Positions 22,907 through 33,306 of a DNA stretch of 64,000 nucleotides are shown here, piece after piece. The notes below the pieces were generated by a model. The model saw only the letters and a program-made list of their open reading frames with translations. It ran no database searches and had not been told where the DNA came from. The number at the start of each line of letters is the position of its first letter. The first letter of the stretch is position 1. Source of the DNA: Nothophaeocryptopus gaeumannii (lineage: Eukaryota; Ascomycota; Dothideomycetes; Mycosphaerellales; Mycosphaerellaceae); contig JASISA010000027.1 of the NCBI GenBank assembly GCA_031771865.1, forward strand, positions 2,914,001 to 2,978,000, in the 5' to 3' direction. Made by a program: the position numbers and the translations under genes.

Positions 22907-23764
22907 ATGGCACATCGCATCTGTTGTCCACGGCCGCGCCACGCGCGAAATCTCGAATCACCGACACCACCCCCACGCCCTCACATCACACTTGACGGGG
23001 CTCTCGAAACCGCCCTTGCTGTCGGCGTTCTTCCGCAAGATCATCCTCAGGGCCGCCGCTTTCATCTATCGCCAGTTGACTTTGGAATCCTCAAGAGTCC
23101 CAAGATCGGCGACAAGATCAAGCTCAAGATGAGTAGAAAGAGCTCGCGAATGCTCAGGAAGGAACTCAGTCGGTTGACGGACGATCCGTACGACGGAGAT
23201 GCTGCAGCTCTGACGTCTGGCGAGGTCGTCCATATGGCTGGAGTGGGTGTACCTGATGTAGACGGCGCGCTGAATTCTGAATGCACAAATATGCATGAGG
23301 TCGCCCCTTACCGAACACCAGAACGATGGAACAATCTTGGGGACGGCCAGCAGACGGTCCGCTCCCGAAAGAACATATACAGCCCTTCACTGTACAGCAG
23401 GTCGGAGAGTCGCACGGATGGAGAGGGTGTCAGAGTCACCGTTGCGACTGCCAATCGTAGAGACATTGCTTCGTCGGATGTTATGGGCTCGTCCTACCGC
23501 ATGTTACTTCCACGTCGACCGTCAACGTCGATGGCGGCCATCCACCCATCCCGTCACCATTCGCGCACTCACTCACGACACTTGAGTGCTTCCACAGACA
23601 GCACGATCATGCGAAGGCTGGAGCAGTCGGCCATGGACGACCCTTATAGCAGCCTTTTCGATCCGGCAACTCAGCTTGACGATAGCAGGGCGACAGCAGA
23701 GCCGGGCGCTACTGTAGGATCTGACAGATTGATGCTGCGCGAGATATCAAGACATCAAGATTGA
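22907..23764 (+). CDS. hypothetical protein, basic and serine-rich
   Basis: One exon encodes 285 residues from a clear ATG. I do not recognise a family. The N-terminus is Pro/Arg-rich. A central basic stretch around KIGDKIKLKMSRKSSRMLRKEL could form a helix. The rest is Ser/Arg/His-rich and probably disordered, with phosphorylation-like sites (RRPSTS, SRHHSRTHSRHLS). No signal peptide, membrane segment or catalytic motif is visible. Composition is protein-like and the frame is free of stops over 858 bases, which supports a real gene, but a further exon at either end cannot be excluded. Confidence 0.6.
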   Translation: MAHRICCPRPRHARNLESPTPPPRPHITLDGALETALAVGVLPQDHPQGRRFHLSPVDFGILKSPKIGDKIKLKMSRKSSRMLRKELSRLTDDPYDGDAAALTSGEVVHMAGVGVPDVDGALNSECTNMHEVAPYRTPERWNNLGDGQQTVRSRKNIYSPSLYSRSESRTDGEGVRVTVATANRRDIASSDVMGSSYRMLLPRRPSTSMAAIHPSRHHSRTHSRHLSASTDSTIMRRLEQSAMDDPYSSLFDPATQLDDSRATAEPGATVGSDRLMLREISRHQD

Positions 23765-24259
23765 AGGATGCCAACGAGTTCCTCTTTGAGATTTGAGCGG
23801 ATGCAGCTGCTCAGCTAAGCGGACACACGCAGGCGCATTGTTTGAATGGTGATATTGCTTGGATGAAAGTGGGCAAATTCAGATACTGTATTGGATCGTG
23901 CTGCATTGGCTGGAGATCGGTTTGGTCGAGAATGGGGTTTGTGCAGATATATGATTGTGTGTCGTATGGCAGTGTATATGTATGCACGTAAGGAATGCAG
24001 CGAATCTTTCCAGGCTTGCGGCTCCGCTCCGCCTTTCACATGCGTTGAATTCTCCAGCCTCAGGCATTGAAATTTACCCCACATTTCTTTTGTGCGAACG
24101 AATATGACCTTGCCTGGCCTTCTCCACCGTCCACTGCCACACTGCCACCCCAACTCCAGCACGACCCATTCTCTCTTCCACCCGCCATCAGATACTCCAA
24201 CCGACGCATAGACACAGACACAGACACAGACCAGTCACCGCCACAGACACAACGCAACC
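23765..24259. other. intergenic region with eIF3h leader
   Basis: No gene is supported. The last 150 bases are C-rich with a short cacaga(ca) repeat before the eIF3h start, like other leaders in the window. Confidence 0.5.
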
Positions 24260-25378
24260 ATGGCGGAGGTGTCGCAATTCAGAGACTCGCCGCTCAAAGA
24301 GGTGCAGATGTCGGCGCTCACGGTGATGCGCATCACCAAACACGCGACGGCGACGTTCCCCACGCCAACGACCGGCTTCCTGGTCGGTATGGACGTCAAC
24401 CACCAGCTGCAGGTCACCAACTCCTTCCCCTTCCCCGCCGCGGCGCCCGACAGCGCCGCCCAGGACCAGTACTACCAGCAGGACGCCGCATCCCTCGCTG
24501 CCGCCGCTCCGCGCGCCAAGAGCAATGTTGCATATCAGGCCGAGATGATCAAGTTCCTGCGTGAGGTCAACACGGATGCGCAGAATGTTGGCTGGTATAT
24601 TAGCACCAGCATGGGCAACTTTGTCAACCAGGCCTTCATCGAGAACCAATACTTCTTCCAGAAAGCGCAGGACGAGCGCACCGTTGGCTTGGTCTTCGAC
24701 GTGTCACGCAGCAGCCAGGGCAGCCTCAGTCTGAAGGCCTTCCGCCTGTCGCCCGCCTTCATGACCGCGTACAAGGAGGGCAAGTTCACTACCGAGAGCA
24801 TTCAAAAATCCAACCTCCGCTACCAAGACATCCTCGTCGAGCTGCCCATCCAGGTCCAGAACTCCCACCTCTTGACCTCTTTCCTGCACCAGCTGCCGCA
24901 GAGCCCTCCGCACAAGGCTCCACTTGACTTCCCTGCGTCTCTCGCCGAGCTCTCGCATGACCCAAACGCCTCGGCCACTCCGATGGCACCCAACCTCGAA
25001 AGCCTTGACTTATCCATCGATCCGTTCCTGGAGAAGACCTGCGACCTCCTGCTCGACAGCATCGAGAACCATCAGACGGAGCAAAACAACGCGCAGTACT
25101 ATCAGCGCTCGCTTGCCCGAGAACAGGCCAAGATCCAGCAATGGCAGCAAAAACGGAAACAAGAGAACGCGCTGCGGACACAGCAGAAGCAGCCTCTCCT
25201 ACCCGAAGATGAGTGGCAGAAGCTGTTCAAGCTGCCACAAGAACCGTCCAGATTGGAATCGCTCTTGGTTGGGCGACAGGTAGAACAGTACGCCAGACAA
25301 GTAGACGGCTTCTCCGCAACCGTCGCCGGCAAGATGTTTGGCGTCCGTGGTAACTTACTACCTGGAGAGACGGTCTGA
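24260..25378 (+). CDS. translation initiation factor eIF3 subunit h
   Basis: A single exon encodes 372 residues. The N-terminal MPN domain begins at SALTVMRITKHA and continues through TGFLVGMDVNHQLQVTNSFPF, the signature of eIF3h. The position normally holding the JAMM metalloprotease motif reads GWYISTSMGNFVNQ and lacks the catalytic His pair, as expected for this non-catalytic MPN subunit. The C-terminal half has the helical LEKTCDLLLDSIENH segment and a Gln/Lys-rich coiled coil (QKRKQENALRTQQ). It acts in the cytosolic eIF3 complex during start-site selection. Length agrees with fungal homologues. Confidence 0.93.
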   Translation: MAEVSQFRDSPLKEVQMSALTVMRITKHATATFPTPTTGFLVGMDVNHQLQVTNSFPFPAAAPDSAAQDQYYQQDAASLAAAAPRAKSNVAYQAEMIKFLREVNTDAQNVGWYISTSMGNFVNQAFIENQYFFQKAQDERTVGLVFDVSRSSQGSLSLKAFRLSPAFMTAYKEGKFTTESIQKSNLRYQDILVELPIQVQNSHLLTSFLHQLPQSPPHKAPLDFPASLAELSHDPNASATPMAPNLESLDLSIDPFLEKTCDLLLDSIENHQTEQNNAQYYQRSLAREQAKIQQWQQKRKQENALRTQQKQPLLPEDEWQKLFKLPQEPSRLESLLVGRQVEQYARQVDGFSATVAGKMFGVRGNLLPGETV

Positions 25379-25712
25379 ATTACTGCTTCAGTGTAACATA
25401 TGGAATGGGTGGGTTCGCATAGCGAGGCGTTCAGGTTAGACCACGAGATTGGCCGCGGAAGGCAGGGTCAACATGGAGGAAGCCCGAGAGCTCAGAAAGT
25501 GAGGTCGGGCCTCTGATGGATGCAGAAGTGATGCACATGCTCACTCACGAATGCACGATCACATGCATGTGATGAACTTCAAAATATTAAAAACTTCAAC
25601 ATCTTCTTACCTCCGAACACTCTCACCATCCCTGTCCACGACAACTCTCCAACTCCACTGCGGCCCCTTAATCATTTGATCCGAAGCTGAGGAAACTGGC
25701 GTCGCTAAGAAG
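25379..25712. other. intergenic region, no gene seen
   Basis: This covers the eIF3h 3' flank and the promoter of the small gene at 25713. It contains a local atgcacgatcacatgcatgtgatg segment with palindromic character, of unknown meaning. Confidence 0.45.
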
Positions 25713-26253
25713 ATGGCACGTTTTGCGACCGAGCAAGAGAAGGATACATTTACCCATACCACGCACCCGAGCAATGATCCAGAACTGAACGAGTCGGAGT
25801 TGGGTTCGCACATCCGTGCAATGACTACGACTAATGAAGGCCGCTGATAAGCGTATAGATTCTTACATTCTCTCAATCCCAGACCTCAGCAAGAAGGACA
25901 AGAAGCAGAAGAAGAAGGAGGGGAAGGCCACGAACGACATGAACAAATCTGAGCTTCGCAATCCACAAGTTATCTCGGACTCTATGCTATCTACGCCGAA
26001 ACGCAATCAATCGAGCTCTACCATCGCTTCCACCAAGTACGGATCAGAAGTAAACCTCCTCACTCCGCAGAGTATCAAGGACGGCGCAAGTCCAACAAAA
26101 ATCAACCACAAGAGAAATTCGACAGATGATGACATGGCAATCCCTGAAACACCGCAGAAGAAACCTGCGGGCTGGTTTGGCACTGACGCAAGGGTCTGGT
26201 CTTCGAAGGGGTACAAGTCCCCAAGTCGAGGGCGACCTTGGATGGAGTCCTGA
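25713..26253 (+). CDS. small hypothetical protein, Lys-rich, one intron
   Basis: A two-exon model (25713-25815 and 25883-26253) gives 157 residues in phase. The intron uses GTGCAA as donor, has a CTAAT branch-like site and ends CCCAG. The first exon (MARFATEQEK...) has an excellent start context, aagATGG. The second begins with a Lys-rich patch (KKDKKQKKKEGK) and continues with Ser/Thr-rich sequence holding TPKR and TPQKK motifs. No family is recognised. The alternative is a shorter protein of 139 residues from the ATG at 25834 without an intron. Confidence 0.45.
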
Positions 26254-26847
26254 AAAGCTTTGTTTTGGGTTGAATGGTTCGATGAACAGACCGACGTCGT
26301 GGATTGGGGCTGCGTGCGCACGAGCATTCCATGCGTGACGTGGTTCTGGTTTAGAGAAAGGTAGGGCAAAAGTCGGGTTTGATGAGGTTGGCAAGGGCGG
26401 TATAGAGAAAAGCTTGAGGAGACAAGGCGGTGTTATGATAATGACGATGGACGGGTGTATTGCTTAAGTTCTGGGGCATTTGTACAGTACAACGGTCGGC
26501 ATTTAAAAAAGGCAAGCTATGAGTGACGGCTGCGATGCATCACCTGTTTGCAAGCCACCAAGAAGAGCCTAGCAATGGGCAGTTCAGGGGCTCAAGGTGA
26601 AGCCTACAGGAAGGTAAGTTGAAACAATGCAGAGCGCTTTAATACCTCAATCTGCACCCTATTGCGCGCACCAAAAGACATTCAGCGGTCTGCAACGGCC
26701 GTAATCGGCATTGGCGGTGTATTGCAGCCACGAGGTATTTGCAAAAGCGGCGTCGTTTTAAAGTACGAAAACGTAGAACGATCGAAACGGTGAGGCCACG
26801 AATGCTGCTCAATTTTGGCTTTCGATCGGCACGAGATCCTATGGCTA
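26254..26847. other. intergenic region between convergent genes
   Basis: This is the 3' flank of both the small hypothetical gene and PRP5. No coding feature is supported. Confidence 0.5.
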
Positions 26848-29800
26848 CTAGACGACACGGTATCGACCTCCACCTCCAGTGCGCGCATCCGCTTCCTGGG
26901 CTTGAAGCGTGCCCTCCATCAGATGACGCGACAGCTCCCTCATTGCAGACTGCACTGCGATTTCAGTGTCGCCCTCGACGAGAATGTAGAGCTTGGATGG
27001 ATCCCCAACACCAACCTCCTTGCCGGTAGGATAGTACTCGCCCTTGGATGTAATTGATGTTCCTGTGGCCTCCAGAATCTTGGCCACATTGGTACGGTTG
27101 GTGACTGCCCAGCGTGCCTTCTGTGGAAAGTCGTTGATCTCGAGCGTAGCGTGGAAGGCTCCTGCATCTGGGCCGCGATTGTCTATCGGTGCACCAGGAC
27201 GAGTCGCACCCTTTGTTCCAAGCCTGCTGTTAACACGAGCTGCGGCAGCGGCTGCCTTCGCCAGGGGATCGTTGGCAGCAGGCGCAGAAGATTTTTCTGG
27301 GATCTCTGCCTTGGAGACCTTGAGGGCATTGTCCAAATGCTCTTGCAGATCTGTGCGAATGCTCGCAGGTTTGGCGCTCTGTGCCTCTTGTGTGGGCTGC
27401 TTCTCGGGCTGTGCATCACGCTCCGACACTTTGCCCGCGGCTTTCGAGACGAGCTTTTCGATCTCACTCTCCTTCTTGCTCTTCTCTTCCTTCTTACTCT
27501 CGTCTTCCTCCTCAGGCTCATCTCCAGCTTTGAACATGTTCTTCTCGCGAGCGCGCTCAGCCGCACGCGCAGCATCAAGGCGTTCGATTCCGTGTCCACC
27601 AAACCCAGAGCCAATCTTGGCAGCCTCGCCAGCTTCAACTTTCTTCTTATACGATGCTGCCATCTCTCCAAGCTCCGGCGGGATCTCCTGCTTACTGTCC
27701 TCCAAGCAACGCACGAGGAATGGGGCATATCGCTCCTGCTCAGGAATGACAAAGGTAACCGCTGTTCCAGTATTGCCTGCTCGGCCGGTTCGACCGGCAC
27801 GATGAACATAGTCTTCGCCGTGATTCGGCGAGTCGTAATTGATGACCAGCTTCAACTGCTTGACGTCCAAACCTCGTGCCGCGACAGAGGTCGCCACCAT
27901 GATTGGCATAATGCCAGCTTTGAAGTCAGAAATCGCCTGATCGCGATCGATCTGCTCCCTGCCACCATGCACAGATACACTCGGGTAGCCCTTTTTGCTG
28001 AGTTCCTTTAGAATGTTGTCTGCGCTCTCTTGTCTTTCAACGAAAATAAGTGAGCGCGCATCCTCATCGTGCTCGTGCAGATTACCAAGCAACTCCAAAA
28101 CACGGAAGAACTTGGTCTCTTCGGGTCTCGTTTCGATAATTTGAGTGATCTCAGAAGCAACGACACTACGGCCTCCGACCAGAATTTCGATGGGTCTGTG
28201 GAGGGCTTTGCGCGCGAGCGACTCCATCTTCTTCGGGAAAGTTGCAGAGAAGAGAACGGTTTGGCGATCGGGACGAACGTTGCCCAGGAGTCTAAGGACC
28301 TGCGGTTCAAAGCCCATATCGAACATGCGATCGGCTTCATCGAGGACAACATACGTGACGCGTCGCAAATTGGTGACCCGACCCTGGTTGGCTGCCAGAA
28401 GATCAATCATACGTCCTGGTGTGCACACAACGACCTCAGCACCGCGCTTGAGTTCCGCGATCTGATCCTTGATCGGTGCTCCACCATAGGCGCATACACT
28501 ACGCAAATTGAGCGCTTTGAGGTAAGGCTTACACTCTCTGTGTATTTGTACGGCGAGTTCGCGCGTCGGCGCCATGATGAGACCTATAGGACCTTCGAGA
28601 TTTGCCACGGGCCGTTGGTCTTTGATGTGTCTGAACATTGGCAAGATAAACGCCAACGTCTTCCCAGAGCCAGTTTTAGCTATACCCATAGTGTCTCTTC
28701 CAGACATGATAGCTGGGAGCGCTTGAGACTGAATTGATGTTGGCGAGTCAAACTTGTTCTCGCGAATAACATCCAGTATTTGCGCTCCAAAGCCGCATTG
28801 AGACCATTTGGTGATGGGCTTTGGCTGGTCGAGACCACGGACTGTGATGTTATCAAGCTCTGATCGCAAAGTTGCAACGTCGCTCTCAGACATTTCAGCA
28901 ATCTCCATCGACTCGTGGTAGAAATTCTTGCGGAAGGATTCATACTCCACTTTGGCGTGATCGACAACGGGAAGTTCCTTTTTGTTGCGCTTCGGATTCT
29001 TGAGGAGATCTTCTGGATTATCACCCACAGCATCCAGACCTGGTCCGTCATCGTCATCATTGAACAGTTGTGGTTCGCGCGTGCCACGTTTTGGATTTGC
29101 ACGCGCTGGAGGACGGCGTTGCATGTCTTGACCGAGATCGTTCATGAATGCGTCGAGAGGATCAACTTCATCATCGACATCCATGCTGCCACTCTCATCA
29201 GCTTCTTCCAGCGGTGCATCAGCCATGGTAGCATCTGTTTGCTCTGCTTGAGCTTGAGCTTGAGCTTGCGCTTCCTCTGCGCGCTTCTGGGCAGCTTCAC
29301 GGGCAGCTTCGGCCTCTTCGTCATCGCTGCGTAGATCGTCGTGGCCTTCATCCTCACCATCGTTCTCGCCATCGTTCGCAGGTGTAGAGTCGCCATTCTC
29401 GGAGACGATAGGGAGGTCAGGGAGTTTCTTAAACATACGCTGGACATCTTCGTCTTCATCTAAGGCAGTCGCTGTCTTAGCGGCAATTGACTTCTCTGCA
29501 GCTCTGTCCCCTGTGGCTTTGTTCAATCCAAAGCCGCTGATCTTTGCATCGGCTGGACCGAGAGTATGCACTGTGCTGAACGTTAGTGTGGAACATACAA
29601 AAGTAGCTGATATAAATAGCAGACCTTTCGCTGGAATGCTCGATGACAGAACGCCTGTCGACCTTCCGTTAGCAACAGTGCGCCCTGTTGAAGCGCCATC
29701 CAAAGTGGCCTGATCTGTCTTTGACTTTGCTTCCGTTTGTTTCTTGATCGCTTTGGGGTCGAATTTGGCGCGAGGTGGAAGGAGCGACGGCTTGCGGTCT

Positions 29801-30480
29801 TGTGCTGCAGGATTTGGAGAGCCAACTGCAGTGCTGGCAGCCGAATCAGAGGCAGATGCCACCGGAACAGCGGATGCGGAATCCTTCTGGACCTCGTCAT
29901 CCCGCTGCTGCTGCTTCTTCTTCAATTGCTGCTCCTTCCAAGCCGCGAGCTTAGCGAGCCTCTCCTGTTGAGCCTTTTTTGTCGCTTCGTCTTCGATACC
30001 GAGGTCTCTCGCGATTTCGCCATTCGAAGTACCAGGATGGGAAGGAGTCTGTGATATTAGCCTGTTGATCGGCAAGGACAATGGCGTTGGACATACTTCG
30101 CTTTTCCGGTGTGAAGATTCAGTTCTGGGACGCTTATGCCTGGCCGGGTTATCGCGCATATCATCGCCTTCGCGAGAGCGTCTGCGTCTGCTACCTCTCA
30201 CCGGAGATTCGTCCCTGCCCCGCCGCGACTCCCTGGAACGGTCCCTCGTTCCTCGGTAGTAGCCGTGATCTCTGCTCCGATGACGATCATCATGTCGAGG
30301 ACGCTGCGAATTGTCAATCAACAGACCGTCTCTGGAATCACACGAGCCAAGCCTTACCTCTCGACTTGGAGAGCGACGTCGATAAGTGCGGTCTCGGTCT
30401 CGGTCACGATCGCGGTGACGGTCGTCGCGATGATCGCGCGAATAACCATCGTTTCTCCTACGTGGTGGTGAGCGGGCCAT
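26848..30480 (-). CDS. PRP5: DEAD-box pre-mRNA splicing helicase PRP5
   Basis: Exons in transcript order are 30480-30358, 30303-30097, 30048-29625 and 29570-26848, giving 1158 residues. Prp5 remodels U2 snRNP so that it can engage the branch point. The N-terminus is an RS/RD-rich region (RDRDRDRDR). A DPLD motif (DPLDAFMND) precedes the helicase core; in known Prp5 proteins this motif contacts the early spliceosome. Core motifs appear in order: the Q motif region, AKTGSGKT, PTRELA, DEAD in VLDEADRMFD, SAT, ARGLD and HRAGRTGR. The C-terminal part carries the HATLEINDFPQKARW and ATGTSITSKGEYYP segments typical of Prp5. The three introns are 54, 48 and 54 nt, all multiples of three and free of stops, so the unspliced frame is also open. 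The third intron has a weak donor (GTCTGC), making that removal less sure. Confidence 0.92.
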   Translation of the reverse strand: MARSPPRRRNDGYSRDHRDDRHRDRDRDRDRTYRRRSPSREVRLGSCDSRDGLLIDNSQRPRHDDRHRSRDHGYYRGTRDRSRESRRGRDESPVRGSRRRRSREGDDMRDNPARHKRPRTESSHRKSEVCPTPLSLPINRLISQTPSHPGTSNGEIARDLGIEDEATKKAQQERLAKLAAWKEQQLKKKQQQRDDEVQKDSASAVPVASASDSAASTAVGSPNPAAQDRKPSLLPPRAKFDPKAIKKQTEAKSKTDQATLDGASTGRTVANGRSTGVLSSSIPAKGLLFISATFVCSTLTFSTVHTLGPADAKISGFGLNKATGDRAAEKSIAAKTATALDEDEDVQRMFKKLPDLPIVSENGDSTPANDGENDGEDEGHDDLRSDDEEAEAAREAAQKRAEEAQAQAQAQAEQTDATMADAPLEEADESGSMDVDDEVDPLDAFMNDLGQDMQRRPPARANPKRGTREPQLFNDDDDGPGLDAVGDNPEDLLKNPKRNKKELPVVDHAKVEYESFRKNFYHESMEIAEMSESDVATLRSELDNITVRGLDQPKPITKWSQCGFGAQILDVIRENKFDSPTSIQSQALPAIMSGRDTMGIAKTGSGKTLAFILPMFRHIKDQRPVANLEGPIGLIMAPTRELAVQIHRECKPYLKALNLRSVCAYGGAPIKDQIAELKRGAEVVVCTPGRMIDLLAANQGRVTNLRRVTYVVLDEADRMFDMGFEPQVLRLLGNVRPDRQTVLFSATFPKKMESLARKALHRPIEILVGGRSVVASEITQIIETRPEETKFFRVLELLGNLHEHDEDARSLIFVERQESADNILKELSKKGYPSVSVHGGREQIDRDQAISDFKAGIMPIMVATSVAARGLDVKQLKLVINYDSPNHGEDYVHRAGRTGRAGNTGTAVTFVIPEQERYAPFLVRCLEDSKQEIPPELGEMAASYKKKVEAGEAAKIGSGFGGHGIERLDAARAAERAREKNMFKAGDEPEEEDESKKEEKSKKESEIEKLVSKAAGKVSERDAQPEKQPTQEAQSAKPASIRTDLQEHLDNALKVSKAEIPEKSSAPAANDPLAKAAAAAARVNSRLGTKGATRPGAPIDNRGPDAGAFHATLEINDFPQKARWAVTNRTNVAKILEATGTSITSKGEYYPTGKEVGVGDPSKLYILVEGDTEIAVQSAMRELSRHLMEGTLQAQEADARTGGGGRYRVV

Positions 30481-31436
30481 TTTGCACGGCCGAGTGTCGA
30501 CGTCTCGTACTCTTGCACGCTCTTTTCTGGTCCCGCTGGCTGTACAACAGCTACTCCCTCATCTGATTACGATCCGTACAGCGTCCTTCGCCCCGAGCTG
30601 CGACCTCGATTCCTGCGCCTGCACCTGTTGCAGCTTGCCAATCCCTCAGACCCAACTGCTTGTTCACTGAAGTCTTCAGAGCGTGCTGCCTTGTTCGCAG
30701 CCCGCTATGTCGCCGCGCCAGAGAATGCACCGTACCTTTGAGAGCTCGCCTAGTCCGCAATGTGAAGGGCAATGATCGGGGCCGCCCGTGAGCAGCGTGA
30801 CTGTGTGCGGATGCGATGGTGTCCGCTGGCTGAATCCTGTCGGATGTTAGTCGTCGTCGCCGTCGCCGTCGTATCGACCTCCGATCACACACGCGGGAGG
30901 GTAGGATGTGCAGTCTTGTGCAGTCTTTGTTCAGTGCGGTGCAGCGATGTAGACAACGGCGGCGAGTATGTAAGTGTCGGGTGAAGTATGAGATAGGGTT
31001 CGCGGCAGCACGGAAGAAGCCGCGGGATGGACTGCGGGTGTGTGAGTGTGAGTGTGAGCTCTTCGCGAAGCTTGAGCTTGCACGCTTCCAATCCCAAGCA
31101 GCAAGTAGAGCGGCAGCATCCCAGCCACGCCGAAACACCAACGCCATCCACCGCGAAACACAAGGTACCCCATCCCCTCAGGCTACAGCCCACGCGACCA
31201 TTACAACCAAGAACAATAACACCGCCATCACCACCACCACCACCACCTCCTCCCCTCCTCCTCCTGATCCCTATCTCCGCCGCGACAACCAACAACAGCC
31301 CAGCCCGCCGCTGCCAACACTGCTGCCAACAACTCTCTCCTGCCACCCGACGCTCCTCCTGCTGCTCCGCCGCACAGTATCAGCACCACCCACGATTCAA
31401 ACGACGTCGCGCGCGTAAACAGTCTACAAGAACCCA
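30481..31436. other. divergent promoter region of PRP5 and the HMG gene
   Basis: No gene is accepted. The region has a (gtgagt)-like repeat at about 31037-31058 and long stretches of CA/CCT-rich leader sequence before 31437. Open frames on both strands here are low in complexity and overlap each other. Confidence 0.5.
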
Positions 31437-32550
31437 ATGCTCGGTCGCGCGTTGTTGCGCTTCCCAGCGCATCTGCGTCTGTACTATCCTCGATCATGGC
31501 TCGCGTACCGGCCTGAGGTCGCGACTCTGCCTGTTGTCCTCGCTCTGCGCTCCTATGCAACTCCTGGCAGGCCCAAAAGTGTCGTCGGTGAACCTTCCAA
31601 GCCCGTCAAACGCTCTGTGAAACAGGCCGCGCGCAAGCCCGCCGATGGGAGCTCTGCTGCAGAACGCACAATCACCGCAAACAAACGCAAGACCAGCTCC
31701 ACCAAGCGCTTGACCCCGGAGCAGAAGGCGAAGCGAGCAGAGAGCCAGGCTCTTGCCAAAGAACGCCTGGCGAAACGGAAGGCATCGCAAAAAGCTCGCG
31801 AGACGAAGCTTAAGGCTTCAGAGAAGACGAAACAGGTAAAGAAGATCGCACTTGATCCTCCGAAGGTCTCGAGACAGAGCGCATATACCGTTTTCTTCGG
31901 CGAAAAGACCAAAAGCCACCAATTCGACAAGTCAGAAGGCGCAAGGCCAGTGAAGGAGCAGCTTGGCGACGTTGCTCGCAATGTGGGCGCCGAATGGAAG
32001 AACGCCTCCCCTGCAGACATCGAGGTGCGTATCGCTCAATGACCATTTTCAACGTGCCGCTAATTCATGATCTTAGCACTACAATCACCTCGCTCGCACT
32101 AAAAAGGAAGAGCAGGAAGCCGCGTTGAAGCGCTGGACAGAGTCGCATAGTGTAGACGAGATTCGAGCTGCAAACAACGCCCGTGCACAGCTTCGTCGAC
32201 AACACCCCGATCAGAAATCCAAATGGACCAAAATCGAGGATGGACGCGCCCCCAAGCAGCCTGCTTCGTCTTATTTGCTCTTCTCAACCAACCGCCGAGC
32301 TAGTGGCGATTTTAAGAACATCAAGCTTCCTGAAGCAGCCAAGCTGATCGGCCAGGAATGGAAGGCCCTCAACGGAGACGAAAAGAAGGTTAGCCAAAGC
32401 TTCTAACCTTTAATTCCGCCAGAGCTTTACTGATGTGAATTGCAGAAGTACGACGATTTGGCCAAGCAGGAGACGGATCGCTATGCCATCGAGTATCTGA
32501 ACATTTTCGGCCATCAGCCTGCGTCCGCAAAGCAGTCGCCTGCTCCTTGA
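31437..32550 (+). CDS. mitochondrial-type double HMG-box DNA-binding protein
   Basis: Exons 31437-32024, 32077-32388 and 32446-32550 join to 334 residues. The N-terminus (MLGRALLRFPAHLRLYYPR...) is Arg-rich without acids, a good mitochondrial presequence. A long Lys/Ala-rich helical linker follows. Two HMG-box-like domains are visible. The first starts near SRQSAYTVFFGEK and ends with the HYNHLARTKKEE helix. The second starts at PKQPASSYLLFSTNRR and holds KLIGQEWKALNGDEKKKYDDLAKQ. The two-box layout with a presequence resembles Abf2/TFAM-type proteins that package mitochondrial DNA; that role is inferred. The last exon encodes only 34 residues. Confidence 0.8.
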
Positions 32551-33306
32551 ATGATACCTCTCATATGACCTTGGTGGAGTCTGTACAGCGCTTTTTTGAT
32601 GTCAGCGAGCGTACTATTGTTGAAGCTCTCCTATGTATCTGTCAGCAGGCATGGCCATTAGTGCGTCAAATGGATAGGAGCAGGAATCGGCAACGATAGG
32701 GTGTCCTGGTGGCTTCTTCCCTCGGCGCTGGCTGTTTCTTGGGTTGTTGAAGATCCCTGTGTATATCCACAGTGTGGAAAGAAAGCTGTATACTATGAAC
32801 AGATGTGAAATGGTAGTCATTATTTGCGCGATTGAGGAAGTGCTCTTCTGGATTCAGCACAAGCAAGCCATGTAAAAGCTCAGGCCGTTGTTGTTTCGTT
32901 CGCGGACTGCCAGGTCTGAGTAGATGTGAACTTGAGGTTTAATGAAGAACAGCGCGGGAGAAGTGAGCGCGAGGCGTGCGGAGGCTAAAGTGCTTGGTGA
33001 CAGGTATAGCCCTTCCCGAACTTCCCAAGCTCTGCCGTCGTCATAGGGCAACAGGTCCTTCAGATGCCGATTCAAAACCGCTGGCCTATCGCACAGTGGA
33101 TGCTTTGTGTAATGTTACAACATTGCAATACTTTGAATCGATCACCGTCTTTCCTCGCCTCACATGATATCCTCCCAACGCTGATTGAAGCCAATCCGCA
33201 ATAGCCGAAATCTGTGCGGAAGCACGAAGAGAGTATTTAGGAAGACATTCTCAGCATTTGGCAAAGTTTTCGGGAGACTTCGTACTTTCTCCAGCATAAG
33301 ATCAAG
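32551..33306. other. intergenic region, no gene seen
   Basis: No convincing coding signal on either strand. It contains the 3' flank of the HMG gene and the promoter of the dehydrogenase. Confidence 0.5.

Noticed and set aside
27044..28737. Long plus-strand open frames opposite PRP5
   Set aside because: They mirror the codon pattern of the real gene on the other strand and show no domain.
30551..31346. Overlapping Arg- and Gly-rich frames in the PRP5/HMG promoter
   Set aside because: They derive from repeat-like GC-rich leader sequence and conflict with each other.
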